Shown in pieces: positions 1-9,193 of a DNA stretch of 64,000 nt (positions are counted from its first letter, which is position 1; each line of letters begins with the position of its first letter). Under the pieces are notes generated by a model. It ran no database searches, was not told the origin of the DNA, and saw nothing but the letters and a program-made list of their open reading frames with translations. Source of the stretch: Pseudomonas sp. AFG_SD02_1510_Pfu_092 (GTDB taxonomy: Bacteria > Pseudomonadota > Gammaproteobacteria > Pseudomonadales > Pseudomonadaceae); contig NZ_PUQD01000016.1 of the NCBI RefSeq assembly GCF_003331055.1, positions 16,007 through 80,006 of the forward strand, read 5' to 3'. Made by a program: the position numbers and the translations under genes.

Positions 1-2408
1 CGCTGGCCTATGCGCCGGGTAACGCGCAGATGGCCTACCACAAGATCGGCTCGGCCTTCGAGGCCGCAGCCGATAGCAGTGCGCGGGCACGCCTGCGCCA
101 GTACGCCATGGCCGGGCAGCCGGCCTGGCGCGCGGTGCTGCGGGTCGGGGCGCTGCAGGCGCTGCTCGACACTTTGCCGGGCGAGCTGGACTTCGCTGCC
201 TGGCGCGTGGCCCTGTCTTATGCCCTGGTCGCCAGCGGCGACATCGCGCATTTGGCGCAGACCGATGTGGTCTGTGAATACGCGCCGAGCACGCTGAGCG
301 CCGTGGCCCGCGATGAGCAGTTGACCCGTAGCGTGCGCTTGTTGCGTGAATGGGATGGCGAACTGGCTAATGACGATGCCGGTTTTGCCGTGCTCAACCG
401 TTTCGTGCGCGCGACCTACGACCAGGGCGAAGCGCCGCTGCTGTTCACCTCGCCGTGGGGCACGGTGATCGGTGAGCCGGAGCGCATCTTCGAGCCGCGC
501 CAGTATGTCGAACTACCGTACTACAACGGTGCGCTGTTCGAGTGCCTGACCGCACTGGAATTTCTTTGCCATGCCTGGCCAACCGGGCAAGCCCATCGCC
601 AGGCGCTGGAGGGCACCTGGGTACGCCAGCGCGAGTTGCTGCAGGTGCACCCCAACGACACCGCCGCCACCTTGCAGCAGCGGTACTGGAAGGCGTTGGC
701 ATTGGGCCTGTTCAACCTGGAAGTCTGCCGGCGCCTGGTGCCGACCCTCACCGGCAAGGACGATGGCGAGCGCGCCCGCGAGCTGGGCGACTGGCTCGCG
801 CGTCTGGAGGCGGTACCCGGTATCGATGGCGACGGCTGGTTGCGCGGCACGGTTTCCGGGCAGGTGCTCGAAGCGCTGGCCGCTGCCACACCGGACAAGG
901 CCACGCAACAGCGCCTGCTGGCGCCGCTGAACAAGCGCCCGGGCGCGCCGGTCACCTTCGTGGTCACCGACCTGGCCGACGACGACCTGGCCTTGCAGGC
1001 GACCTTCGACAGCCTGCTGGCCAGCGGGCTGCGGCAGTTCAAGCTGGTCGTGCTCAAGGGCGGCAAGCCGCCGGCGATCACCACCGCACGCGATACCCTG
1101 CATTTCGTCCAGGTCAATGAAAGCAACTGGGTCACCCACCTCAACCAGCAAGTGCGCCAACTGAGCAGCGACTGGCTGATGTTGCTGGACGCGGGCGATA
1201 CCCTGGTCAGCGGTGGCTTGCTGCGCCTGCAGCAGGAGCTGGCCGAGGCTTCCGGCTGCCAGGCGGTGTGTGCCAACGAGGTGCAGCGTGACAGCGAGGG
1301 CCGCCTGCACGGCGTGGTTCGCCCAGGCAGCAACCTCGACCTGCTGCGTGCGCAGCCAGGGCTGATGTCGCGCCACTGGTGCCTGCGCCGGCAGACCGTG
1401 GTGGAACTGGGCGGTTTCAGCGAAACCTGCCGCCATGCGCTGGAGTTCGACGTGCTGTTGCGTCTGGTGGAGCAGCATGGGCAGGGTGGCCTGGCGCACA
1501 TGGACGAATACCTGGTGGTGGGCAACCAGGCGACGCCAGCGCTGCAGGCCGACGCTGTACAGACGCTCAAGCGGCACCTGACCCTGCTGGGTTACCGTGG
1601 TGAGGTGCACGATCAGGGCGAGGCTGGCCTGGTGGTGGACTTCCGCCATTCGGCCACCCCGCTGGTGAGCATCTTGGTGGCTGCCGAAGGTGACCTGCAG
1701 CGTTTGCAGGCCTGCCTGACCAGTGTCCTGCAGCGCACCCGCTACCCACGCTACGAGCTGCGGGTGGCCTGCAATGCCGAACAGGCCGAAGCCACTGCCG
1801 CCGCGTTGCAAGGGTTCGGCCAGCGGGTGGTGCTGCTGGCGGGCGCGGCGAGCGGGCGCGAGGCGCTGCTCAACCTGGCGGCGGAACAGGCCGCCGGTGA
1901 ATACCTGCTGCTGCTCGCTGAGCACTGCGAAGTGATTTCACCGGCCTGGATCGAAGGCTTGCTCAACGAGGGCCTCAGGCCCGAAGTCGGGGTCGTCGGC
2001 GCCCGCCTGCTGGCGCGTGACGGCACGGTCGTGCATGCCGGCTTCGACCTGTTGCAGGGGCCGCTGCTGCACCAGCCGTGGCAGGGCCTGTCGCTGGCGG
2101 ACTGCAGCAAGGCGCGCTGGCCAGCGTCGGTGCGCAACTGCGCAGCAGTCTCTGCCGATTGCATGTTGCTGCGCCGTGATCTGTTCGACCATTGCGGTGG
2201 CCTGCAGGCGTTGCCGACGTTCGACCTGGACGTCTGCCTGGCGGCAGCGGCGGCGGGGCTGTTGGTGGCCTGGACGCCCGTGGCGCAGCTGTTCGACGAC
2301 GCGCCGCAGGTGGCCGACCAGGCGGCCTGCGAAGCACTGCAGGCGCGATGGCCGTCTGCTTTCAGTGGCCAGTGGGCGAGTGATGCCTTGAGCCCGTCGC
2401 GCGCTTAG
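1..2408 (+). CDS. Tandem family-2 glycosyltransferase, 5'-truncated by window edge
   Basis: The reading frame is open from base 3, before the first ATG at 30, so the gene probably starts outside the window; residues here are counted from that ATG. After about 300 residues of unclear fold there are two GT2-like modules, near 307-540 and 545-790. The first keeps a LLDAGDT acidic motif near residue 386. In the second the equivalent place reads LLLAEHCE, so the metal-binding DXD is missing. The modules resemble the two central modules of the convergent 2477-5959 gene, including the shared RHWxLRR motif. The position next to the sugar operon and fliC suggests transfer of sugars to flagellin (inference). 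It may equally act on lipopolysaccharide. Confidence 0.75.
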   Translation, partial: LAYAPGNAQMAYHKIGSAFEAAADSSARARLRQYAMAGQPAWRAVLRVGALQALLDTLPGELDFAAWRVALSYALVASGDIAHLAQTDVVCEYAPSTLSAVARDEQLTRSVRLLREWDGELANDDAGFAVLNRFVRATYDQGEAPLLFTSPWGTVIGEPERIFEPRQYVELPYYNGALFECLTALEFLCHAWPTGQAHRQALEGTWVRQRELLQVHPNDTAATLQQRYWKALALGLFNLEVCRRLVPTLTGKDDGERARELGDWLARLEAVPGIDGDGWLRGTVSGQVLEALAAATPDKATQQRLLAPLNKRPGAPVTFVVTDLADDDLALQATFDSLLASGLRQFKLVVLKGGKPPAITTARDTLHFVQVNESNWVTHLNQQVRQLSSDWLMLLDAGDTLVSGGLLRLQQELAEASGCQAVCANEVQRDSEGRLHGVVRPGSNLDLLRAQPGLMSRHWCLRRQTVVELGGFSETCRHALEFDVLLRLVEQHGQGGLAHMDEYLVVGNQATPALQADAVQTLKRHLTLLGYRGEVHDQGEAGLVVDFRHSATPLVSILVAAEGDLQRLQACLTSVLQRTRYPRYELRVACNAEQAEATAAALQGFGQRVVLLAGAASGREALLNLAAEQAAGEYLLLLAEHCEVISPAWIEGLLNEGLRPEVGVVGARLLARDGTVVHAGFDLLQGPLLHQPWQGLSLADCSKARWPASVRNCAAVSADCMLLRRDLFDHCGGLQALPTFDLDVCLAAAAAGLLVAWTPVAQLFDDAPQVADQAACEALQARWPSAFSGQWASDALSPSRA

Positions 2409-2429
2409 GTGCGCGAGAATGGCAGCCAC

Positions 2430-2450
2430 TCCCCGGCGTTACGCCGGGGA
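2430..2450. terminator. Stem-loop between convergent genes
   Basis: A perfect 9-bp stem (core CCCCGGCG / CGCCGGGG) with a TTA loop lies between the stop of the + strand glycosyltransferase and the stop of the minus-strand glycosyltransferase. No clear T-run follows on either strand, so it may act as a bidirectional but weak or Rho-assisted terminator. Confidence 0.55.
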
Positions 2451-2476
2451 TGGGCTGCGTTGCATGTGCACACGCC

Positions 2477-5400
2477 TCAAGCAGGTGTCCAGGCGGCGAG
2501 GCAAGTTTCGCGGTAGTCGGCATCGATGAAACCTGAGGCCTCTGCCTTGCTGCGCAGCGCTTGACCCTGCATGCGCACGCTATCGGCAGACGCGAGGCAG
2601 CTGTCCAGAGCCTGCAACCACTGGGCGGGCGTGTCGTCGACCAGCATCATCGGCCATTCTGCGAAGCGTGCCTGGCGGTCATTGCTGATGACGGCATAAC
2701 CGCATGCGGCATAGCGCATTGGCGCAAGGCAGTCGCCGGTATTTCCCGCCATGCTTGCCGGATGCAGTGCAATGTTCAGGCCCAGGCCGGAAAGCACCTC
2801 GGGCGTTGAGCCGAGGTCACGGCAGTAGACTTCCGTGGCCAGCGCCGCAAGGTGTGCCGGCACCTCTCCCCACAACACCCAGTCAGCCTGATCGGCACGC
2901 GCGCGCAGCAGCGGATCGATGATCGGCAGGGTCTCGACACTCAGCTGGCAGCCGATGCGCGGCGTGGCGTTCGCCGTGACGGCTGGCGGCAGTGCCTGCC
3001 AGTTCGTGCCCAGTCGGGATTCCCTGACGCGGATGTCGCCATGCAGCCCGTCCAGCGCTGCGGCCAACTCTGCGCTGGCGACAACCACCCGGTCGACGCA
3101 GGCGATGGCCTCATGCAGCAGCCCCCAAGCCCGCTCGCCAACGGGCAGGCCAACCACCTCGAGTACCTTGAAGGCTTGGCTGAGCTGATAGTGCTGTGCC
3201 ATGGCCTGAATGCGCAGCGGGTCGGCGATGTGCTGGAAAATGATCACATCGGGTTGCAAGCGATTGAGCTCCACCGGCGTGAGCATGGCGTTGCTCGTGT
3301 AACCATCCACCTGTGCGTGTTCCAGCAGTTGCTGGAAGGGCGCCGTGCAGCGCTCGGCGTGTTCCCGGTCAGGATGAACCAGCACCACCGGCAGCGGGCG
3401 CCAGTTCAACGGGCGCCAGGTCAGGCCATGCAGGGCTGGCAGTTCATGACCGCGGCCGCGCAGCGACAGGTTCTTGTTGTAGGCGGGGTCGCGGGTCAGG
3501 GCGTCGAGCCATTTGCTGTAGAGGTTCTGCTCATCCTGGCGGGCGCGTTGCTGCTGGGCCGCAGCACGCATTACCGTGCCCCAGCCTTTGCCTTGCTCGT
3601 TGGCCACCAGCGCGTGAGCGGCCCAGACGTTCAGCAGGCCCTCGGCAGACACCCGCAGGCACAGGTCGATGTCGGCGTGGCGCAACGCGAATGCCTCTTC
3701 GTCCAGCCCGCCCAGCCCCAGGTACAGCTCACGGCGGATCATCAGGCAGGCGCCGCTGATGGCGCTGACGTCACGGTCCACGCGCAAGCATTGCAGGTAA
3801 CCGGCTTCGCTGTTTGGCAACCCGGCAGCCGGGCTCGCTGCTGTGCCACCGAGGCCCAGCACCCAGCCCGCATGGGCGATACTGCCGTTGATATCCAGTT
3901 GCTTTGCACCGACCACACCCACCTCAGGTCGCTGGGCGTGGTTGAGCAGGCGCTGGAGCCAATCCTCCTGGAAAATCACGGTGTCGTTGTCGAGCAGCAC
4001 GAGGAAGTCGCCGACCGCTTGAGCGGCCGCCTGGTTATACAGGGCACTCAGGTTCAATGGGCGCTCGTCGCGCAGCACTTTGATCATGCCTTCACCGGCG
4101 ACTACCAGTTGTTCCAGCCACTCCAGCAAGGCCGGGTCGCTGCTGGCGTGATCGACCAGCAGCAGCTCGAAGAACGTATAGCTGGTTTTGGCCAACACGC
4201 TTTCGACACAGCGCTGCACCAGTTCCAACTGATCGTGCACCGGGATCACGATGGATACCGAAGGCTGCTGCTGATGGCCGTAGTCGATCTGGTAATGCCG
4301 GGCCGGCTCCTCGCGTACCTGTGCGTGGGTATAGCCACGCACCGACAGGTGGCGTTCGATGACCGCCAGTTCGTCGGGGTTGCTGGCCATGTCCGGGCTG
4401 TTGCAGATCACCAGCGGTTCGTCCAGATGGCCGATGCCGTCCAGGCCATCGGCTTCGATCAGGCGCAGGATCATGCCCAGCTCGAGTGCCCCTTGGCATT
4501 GCGGGTCGAAACCGCCGGCAGCCAGCACCAGCTCGCGACGCAGCAACCAGTGACGCGCCATTATCACCGGCAGCGACAACAGGTAATCGAGGTTCATGTC
4601 GGGGCGGAAGATCGGGCTCGAGCCTTGTGTGGCGCGGTAATACTCGTCGCAATAGAGCATTCGGCAGGCGTTGGCGCCCGGGAGTTCGAGGTCGACCATC
4701 AGGCTGCCGCTGGGCAGGATTTCGTCACCGGCAGCAAGCAGCAGCAACCAGTCGCCGTCGTCCTGCTGGGTGATCTGGTTCAGTATCGCTGCGCCAGGCG
4801 TGGCGTTCAGCCAGTGCACGTTGTGCGGCAGATTGGCCTGCGGCGGCTGTTGGCTGACGACGTAGGTACGCAGCCCGAGCGGGCTGTTCGCCGCCCACAG
4901 CTGCAGGCTTTCAAGGGTGAAGGCCAAGGCCTGCGCATCGCCTTCGTGGTCGTTGACCACGATGCTCAGGCGGGTCTGGTTGCGCAGTGCCATGCGCCGC
5001 TCATCGGCCAAGGCCTGCTGCACCGGGGTCAACATGCGGTTCAACAGCCAGTCGCGCACACCGGGATGTCGATTGGCATCGGCATGGTCGGCGGCGCTGC
5101 GCTGAGTGCGTTCGATGAAATGCGCCAGCTGCGGCCAGAACTCATCTTCCATGTGCAGGATGCGTTGACGGGCCAGCCCTACCGATTGCCGCGCCCGTTC
5201 GAGGCCGCCCGGCTCTTCGAACATGGCGGAACCGGCATCGCCGATGTGCTCGGTAAACGGCAGGGTCTTCACGTGCCCGCCACTCAGGTAGACCACCGGG
5301 CAGCCGCACAGCATCGCCATGGTGCAGGTTGCCGAAATCTCGTAGGAGTACAGCGCTTCTGCGGTCTGGAACAGCTCGGCCAGTTGCGGCAGCGTGCGTG

Positions 5401-5959
5401 GATTGCTCAGGCTCAGTACCTGGATATCGGGCGGCAGCAGGCTGTAGTCCACCTGGTTGGCGTCGAAGCGATGGAGGTAAAGGTAATTGCCGCGTCGAAC
5501 CACTGGCTCCGGGCGCGGGGCAAACAGCCTGGAATCGATCATTGGCAGCGTGAGCATGTCTTTCTGGCGCTTGCCTTCGCCGAAGTCGTGGGCGTAGTAG
5601 AAGAACAGGTCACTTGCTTGCGCTGCCAGCTGCAGGCCGCTGATGAAGCCGTCGCGGTTGAGCATGTAGCGGACCACGACCGGGCAGTTCAACGGGTTGC
5701 CGCTGAGCACTTCCGGGTACACCGCGATCGGCGCTGCCCCCGTGGTCTTGTGCAACTGGATGACGGCATCCGTCAGCACCGGGGTGCGCAGGTTCGGGTT
5801 GGTTACCTTGCAGCCGATGACATAGGCTTCCTGGCCGCTGATGTTGAGGGCGTGGCAGAGGTAGTGCATGACGCAGACACCTGACGAGGTGTCGCGGTAA
5901 TCGGGCGCATAGAGGTAGTAAGGGTTGCTGGTCTTTCCATGCAGCGATGACATCTTCAT
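2477..5959 (-). CDS. Giant four-module glycosyltransferase (GT-B / GT2 / GT2 / GT-B)
   Basis: This is a 1160-residue protein. The ATG at 5959 was chosen because a GGGAAA Shine-Dalgarno-like stretch sits just before it; an upstream ATG at 6010 has none. Residues about 1-310 look like a GT-B fold half (YEISATCTMAMLCGCPVVYL near 207). Residues about 345-560 form a GT2-like module whose acidic motif is weakened to LLLAAGDE. Residues about 565-830 form a canonical GT2 module with SIVIPVHD and LLDNDT near 656. The C-terminal 300 residues resemble another GT-B half (APMRYAACGYAVISND near 1075). It is the last gene of a seven-gene operon and lies 68 bases after the preceding one. Its likely role is assembly of a short glycan on flagellin, in the cytoplasm; the acceptor is inferred from context. 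Confidence 0.8.
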   Translation of the reverse strand: MKMSSLHGKTSNPYYLYAPDYRDTSSGVCVMHYLCHALNISGQEAYVIGCKVTNPNLRTPVLTDAVIQLHKTTGAAPIAVYPEVLSGNPLNCPVVVRYMLNRDGFISGLQLAAQASDLFFYYAHDFGEGKRQKDMLTLPMIDSRLFAPRPEPVVRRGNYLYLHRFDANQVDYSLLPPDIQVLSLSNPRTLPQLAELFQTAEALYSYEISATCTMAMLCGCPVVYLSGGHVKTLPFTEHIGDAGSAMFEEPGGLERARQSVGLARQRILHMEDEFWPQLAHFIERTQRSAADHADANRHPGVRDWLLNRMLTPVQQALADERRMALRNQTRLSIVVNDHEGDAQALAFTLESLQLWAANSPLGLRTYVVSQQPPQANLPHNVHWLNATPGAAILNQITQQDDGDWLLLLAAGDEILPSGSLMVDLELPGANACRMLYCDEYYRATQGSSPIFRPDMNLDYLLSLPVIMARHWLLRRELVLAAGGFDPQCQGALELGMILRLIEADGLDGIGHLDEPLVICNSPDMASNPDELAVIERHLSVRGYTHAQVREEPARHYQIDYGHQQQPSVSIVIPVHDQLELVQRCVESVLAKTSYTFFELLLVDHASSDPALLEWLEQLVVAGEGMIKVLRDERPLNLSALYNQAAAQAVGDFLVLLDNDTVIFQEDWLQRLLNHAQRPEVGVVGAKQLDINGSIAHAGWVLGLGGTAASPAAGLPNSEAGYLQCLRVDRDVSAISGACLMIRRELYLGLGGLDEEAFALRHADIDLCLRVSAEGLLNVWAAHALVANEQGKGWGTVMRAAAQQQRARQDEQNLYSKWLDALTRDPAYNKNLSLRGRGHELPALHGLTWRPLNWRPLPVVLVHPDREHAERCTAPFQQLLEHAQVDGYTSNAMLTPVELNRLQPDVIIFQHIADPLRIQAMAQHYQLSQAFKVLEVVGLPVGERAWGLLHEAIACVDRVVVASAELAAALDGLHGDIRVRESRLGTNWQALPPAVTANATPRIGCQLSVETLPIIDPLLRARADQADWVLWGEVPAHLAALATEVYCRDLGSTPEVLSGLGLNIALHPASMAGNTGDCLAPMRYAACGYAVISNDRQARFAEWPMMLVDDTPAQWLQALDSCLASADSVRMQGQALRSKAEASGFIDADYRETCLAAWTPA

Positions 5960-6027
5960 GTGTATTTCCCGGGTGCGGCCCGCCTGCGTGTGGTGCTCGG
6001 CGCCGTGCAAGGTGGATGGTCAGGCCT

Positions 6028-7008
6028 TCAGGTTGTGGCCAGGAAAGTGCTCACCCGATCGGCGAGCCGTTCCATGTGCGTTGCGTCGTAGCGTTGGTCG
6101 ATCGGCAGTGGCAGCAGGCAGCTCGCCAGGTGTCTTTCTACGTTCGGGCTGCGCGGCTCGCCGATCACTTCCTGCCAGTAGCAGGGGATGAAAATTCTCT
6201 CGGCCAGCAGGCGTTGGCGGATGGCCTGGGCCTGCTCGGGGGTACCCAGGAGCAAGGGGTAGCAGAGCGCTGCGGTCGGCGTGTCGGGCAGGATATGCAG
6301 CAGGTTGCGCGCGCCCAGCAACTTCCCCAGCACGCCCAGGTTGGCCATGCGGCGGGCGCTGATCGAGCGGTAATCCAGGCTGTCGAGCAGCCGCCGTGTG
6401 CTGTTCGACATGGCGGCGGCAGGGGCGCGATCCAGCTCAGTTTCAACCTTCTGGAACGCCGCGTAATGCTGTTCAGGCGCACCTTCGAGCCGCCCCAGCA
6501 GGGCAGCGAAATGCGTCATCGACTGGCTCTGCGGTAACTGCCAGTCGCCGGGCGGGGCGTTGGCCAGCCAACCGCCGTCGGGTACACCGACGAACTTGCG
6601 CGGTGAGTAAAGAGTCTTGATGCCGGGTAGCGGCGTGCTGAACAGCCCTTGCGAGTTGTCGACCACCAGCCGCTCACGGTAGTGCGGTGCCAGCACATCG
6701 CTGATGTAGCGGTCCTTCAGGCCGAAGTAGTTCACGTACAGCAACAGCTCGCCAGGTTGCAGTGTCGGCAGGTGTTCCAGTTCCAGCTGCAGGTCGATTG
6801 CATAGCGAGCCACGTCCACACCAACGGCGTGGGCGGCGTCAGGTACTGCATGGCAAACGTAATGAGGCAGGTGCAGGCGCCGCGTACCGATGTTGCCCAG
6901 CAGGGCCTTGAGCGCGGAACGTGCGGAGTTGAAGGCCAATGCCTGCGGATACAGGCTGCAGCCCTGGCGCAATTCCAGCTCGAAGTAGCCGCCAATAGCG
7001 TCAGGCAT
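6028..7008 (-). CDS. Divergent DegT/DnrJ-type PLP-dependent protein
   Basis: A 326-residue protein of the sugar aminotransferase (DegT/DnrJ/EryC1/StrS) fold type. It keeps a VVDNSQG segment, where the family has the Asp that contacts the PLP pyridine nitrogen, and a candidate Schiff-base lysine K138 in YSPRKFVGVPDGG. It is shorter and more divergent than the 10462-11580 aminotransferase, which has the textbook motif. The start overlaps the stop of the WbqC-like gene by 8 bases, so the two are translationally coupled. It may transaminate a nucleotide-linked keto sugar or act on a non-sugar amine donor; the substrate cannot be read from the sequence. Confidence 0.65.
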   Translation of the reverse strand: MPDAIGGYFELELRQGCSLYPQALAFNSARSALKALLGNIGTRRLHLPHYVCHAVPDAAHAVGVDVARYAIDLQLELEHLPTLQPGELLLYVNYFGLKDRYISDVLAPHYRERLVVDNSQGLFSTPLPGIKTLYSPRKFVGVPDGGWLANAPPGDWQLPQSQSMTHFAALLGRLEGAPEQHYAAFQKVETELDRAPAAAMSNSTRRLLDSLDYRSISARRMANLGVLGKLLGARNLLHILPDTPTAALCYPLLLGTPEQAQAIRQRLLAERIFIPCYWQEVIGEPRSPNVERHLASCLLPLPIDQRYDATHMERLADRVSTFLATT

Positions 7009-7735
7009 GTATCACCCTCCCGTGTCTGGCCCACTCGCCGACCACTTCGGGCGGGTTGAACATCAGCGCGTCGAGCAGTGACAGACCTGGTACGAAATCA
7101 TGGCCTTGCTGAGGGTAGGGCGAGAGCTCGGCGTGCAGCAGTTCCAGCTCGATACCGGCCTTGGCGAATTCCCCGGCCTCGTACAGAAAAGCGCCTGCGG
7201 CCGGGTTCAGGTAGTGGGTCGCGCCGGTGGCAGCCATCAGCTCGAGCACTCTTGCCTGGCCACTGACGCCTGCCCCAGGGGCAAGGGCGCTGGCAGCGAT
7301 GATCGGGGTGTCGAGGCCGATCAAGGCACAGCTTGCCCGCAGAACCCTGAGGTTGAGGTCGGCGATGCTGGAGGCCGGCTGCTCCAGCAATTGCGCCAGC
7401 CACGGCAGCACCTGCTGCACATACGGGGCTTTGCGGTAGGCGTGCTTGAGCTTTTCAAGCACCTGCGGGTAGTGAAAGCCCTGGCTGATCCGTTTGTCAT
7501 GAATGGGCAGCGTGTGGCTGCTTTTCTCCAGGGCGATGCCGAACCACTTCGGCTCGCCATCGAGCAGGTAGCGGTTGCGCTCGATCCAGCCGTTCTTGAT
7601 GAACTGGGCGGTGTCGTAGCTGATGAACAGGTCCGCCGCACCCAGCAGCTGGTAGTAGCCCAGATAAGGCAGGAAGTAGGGCTGCATGAGCACGACCCGC
7701 TTGCCTTGCGGCTGGCCCGTGCGAGAGGCGGTCAT
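7001..7735 (-). CDS. WbqC-like family protein
   Basis: A 244-residue protein starting at the ATG that shares its A with the stop of the upstream methyltransferase gene (TGATG). The opening RVVLMQPYFLPYLGYYQLL is the hallmark of the WbqC-like family (PF08889), often found in O-antigen and flagellin-glycan loci. Members are thought to take part in modifying amino or acylamino sugars, but the reaction is poorly defined. Other features are the SYDTAQFIKNGWIERNR segment and a C-terminal LSLLDALMFN motif typical of the family. An in-frame ATG at 7891 lies inside the upstream gene and was not used. It is the fifth gene of the seven-gene operon. Confidence 0.8.
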   Translation of the reverse strand: MTASRTGQPQGKRVVLMQPYFLPYLGYYQLLGAADLFISYDTAQFIKNGWIERNRYLLDGEPKWFGIALEKSSHTLPIHDKRISQGFHYPQVLEKLKHAYRKAPYVQQVLPWLAQLLEQPASSIADLNLRVLRASCALIGLDTPIIAASALAPGAGVSGQARVLELMAATGATHYLNPAAGAFLYEAGEFAKAGIELELLHAELSPYPQQGHDFVPGLSLLDALMFNPPEVVGEWARHGRVIHA

Positions 7736-8439
7736 CAGCACGTGTGGTAAACCCCCAGCCAGGAACTGGTAGCCCCCAGTTGGCCATCGGAAAGCCGCCA
7801 GGCGAGGTCGAAGCCTTTGTTCAGCGCACGGGTGAACGGTGAGAGCGGGGTGTCCTGGATATAGAAGGAACGCCACAACCGTGTGCGCCAAGGGTCGCGG
7901 AAGAAGTGGATATCCTTGAGCACGATGCGCTCATGTGCGCCGAACGACAGCGGCGAACTGGACTGGCCGAACGCATGCCGGATGCTTTGCGGGTAATAGG
8001 GGCGCACGTGAGAAAAATCGTGGAAGAAGCGCTCGCCCAGGACCGGGCTGATCATCACCAGCCGGCCTTGCGGCGCGAGCAGGGCGATCAGGCGGTCGAG
8101 CAGGTGCAGCAGTTGGTTGGGGTCCAGGTGTTCGATCAGGTGGCTGAGGAAAATGACGTCGAAACGCTTGCCCAGCGCTTCCAGTTCGGCCTCGTGCAAG
8201 GCTTCGAAGCCGGCGGCTTTGGCTTGTTCGATGTACTGCGGGTTGATATCCACGCCGGTGGTTTGTAACCCCAGCTCACGGAACATGCGCAAGTACTTGC
8301 CATGGCCCATGCCGTAGTCCAGCACCGAAACAGGTGCTGCGCTGCCAGCTTTCCAGTGCTCGAACAGTTGTTTCACTTTGCGGGTTTCGAGGGTCTGGTA
8401 ATGGGCCGGGAAGCGTTCGGCATCCAGCAACTCAAACAT
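7735..8439 (-). CDS. Class I SAM-dependent methyltransferase
   Basis: A 234-residue protein with a standard Rossmann SAM-binding motif. Motif I is LDYGMGHGKYLRMF near residues 40-53, followed by the acidic end of strand 2 in GVDINPQYIEQA and motif IV near DVIFLSHLIEHL. The family spans sugar C-, N- and O-methyltransferases, and the target here is not determined. Neighbours are a TylF-type O-methyltransferase upstream (8-base overlap) and the WbqC-like gene downstream (1-base overlap), so the product is most likely part of the same sugar-decorating pathway, acting in the cytoplasm on a nucleotide sugar or an attached acyl/amide group. Confidence 0.8.
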   Translation of the reverse strand: MFELLDAERFPAHYQTLETRKVKQLFEHWKAGSAAPVSVLDYGMGHGKYLRMFRELGLQTTGVDINPQYIEQAKAAGFEALHEAELEALGKRFDVIFLSHLIEHLDPNQLLHLLDRLIALLAPQGRLVMISPVLGERFFHDFSHVRPYYPQSIRHAFGQSSSPLSFGAHERIVLKDIHFFRDPWRTRLWRSFYIQDTPLSPFTRALNKGFDLAWRLSDGQLGATSSWLGVYHTC

Positions 8440-9193
8440 GGCTCGCCTCGGTCAGCTTGAGCATGACGGCGTGGCCATTGAGGTTGCGCAGCAGGAAGTA
8501 CTCCGGGTGGTCAGCCAGGTCTTCCACCAGCCTGGCCACGCCTTCGCAGCCCCAGAACCCGTAGTCGTCGAAGACGATGACGCCGTGCCGGTTCAGGCGC
8601 GGTGTGACCCATTCGACGATGTCCTTGGCCGATTGGTAGGTGTCCACGTCGATATGGCAGAACGAGAAGCGACGCCCCTCGGCTTCGCGGCCGGTCTGCT
8701 CCGGGAAGATCCCTTGCAGCAGGGTAACGCGGTCCTTCAGCTGTTCACCTTCGAGCACCGCGGCCACGCCCTCGAGGCTGGTGTCGGCGTGCTCGCCGCC
8801 CTGGTAAAGCGTGTCATTGGCGCCGGCTTTCACTACGCCGCAGAAGGTGTCGCAGAGCAGCAGATGCTTGTTGCTGGCAAGTTGTTCCAGGCGCTTGGCG
8901 GCGAGCAGCCCGGTGCCGCCTTTCCATACACCGACTTCGATGACGTCGCCGGCAACGTTGGCGGTTTGCCGAAGCAGGTCCCACAGCTCGTGGCAACGGT
9001 AGATGTCGACCAAGGTCATGCCCTGGATGCGTTCGAACACCTGCATGAACGCGGCATCGGCATACCAGGGCGAATAGGTGGCCCGGGAAATGAGTGCCGA
9101 ATGCGGGAAATCCTTGTCCAGCGGCTCGATCCAGGTGTCTCGCAGGTGGCGCATGACCAGGCGGCGGTTATGGTCGGACTTGACGGTTTTCAC
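8432..9193 (-). CDS. TylF/MycF-type O-methyltransferase
   Basis: A 253-residue protein with a GTG start that overlaps the preceding stop by four bases (GTGA). The segments GDVIEVGVWKGGTGLLAA (SAM binding), CHIDVDTYQSAKD and GVIVFDDYGFW are characteristic of the TylF/MycF macrocin O-methyltransferase family, in which the paired acidic residues coordinate a divalent metal used for methylation of sugar hydroxyls. A sugar hydroxyl O-methylation in the flagellin glycan pathway is the natural reading. Its C-terminus overlaps the next methyltransferase gene by 8 bases. Confidence 0.82.
   Translation of the reverse strand: MKTVKSDHNRRLVMRHLRDTWIEPLDKDFPHSALISRATYSPWYADAAFMQVFERIQGMTLVDIYRCHELWDLLRQTANVAGDVIEVGVWKGGTGLLAAKRLEQLASNKHLLLCDTFCGVVKAGANDTLYQGGEHADTSLEGVAAVLEGEQLKDRVTLLQGIFPEQTGREAEGRRFSFCHIDVDTYQSAKDIVEWVTPRLNRHGVIVFDDYGFWGCEGVARLVEDLADHPEYFLLRNLNGHAVMLKLTEASHV

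Noticed and set aside
2852..5884. 1010-codon open frame on + opposite the giant glycosyltransferase
   Set aside because: It is the antisense shadow of a high-GC gene. Its His/Gln/Val-rich composition has no domain sense, and the minus-strand gene has clear glycosyltransferase motifs.
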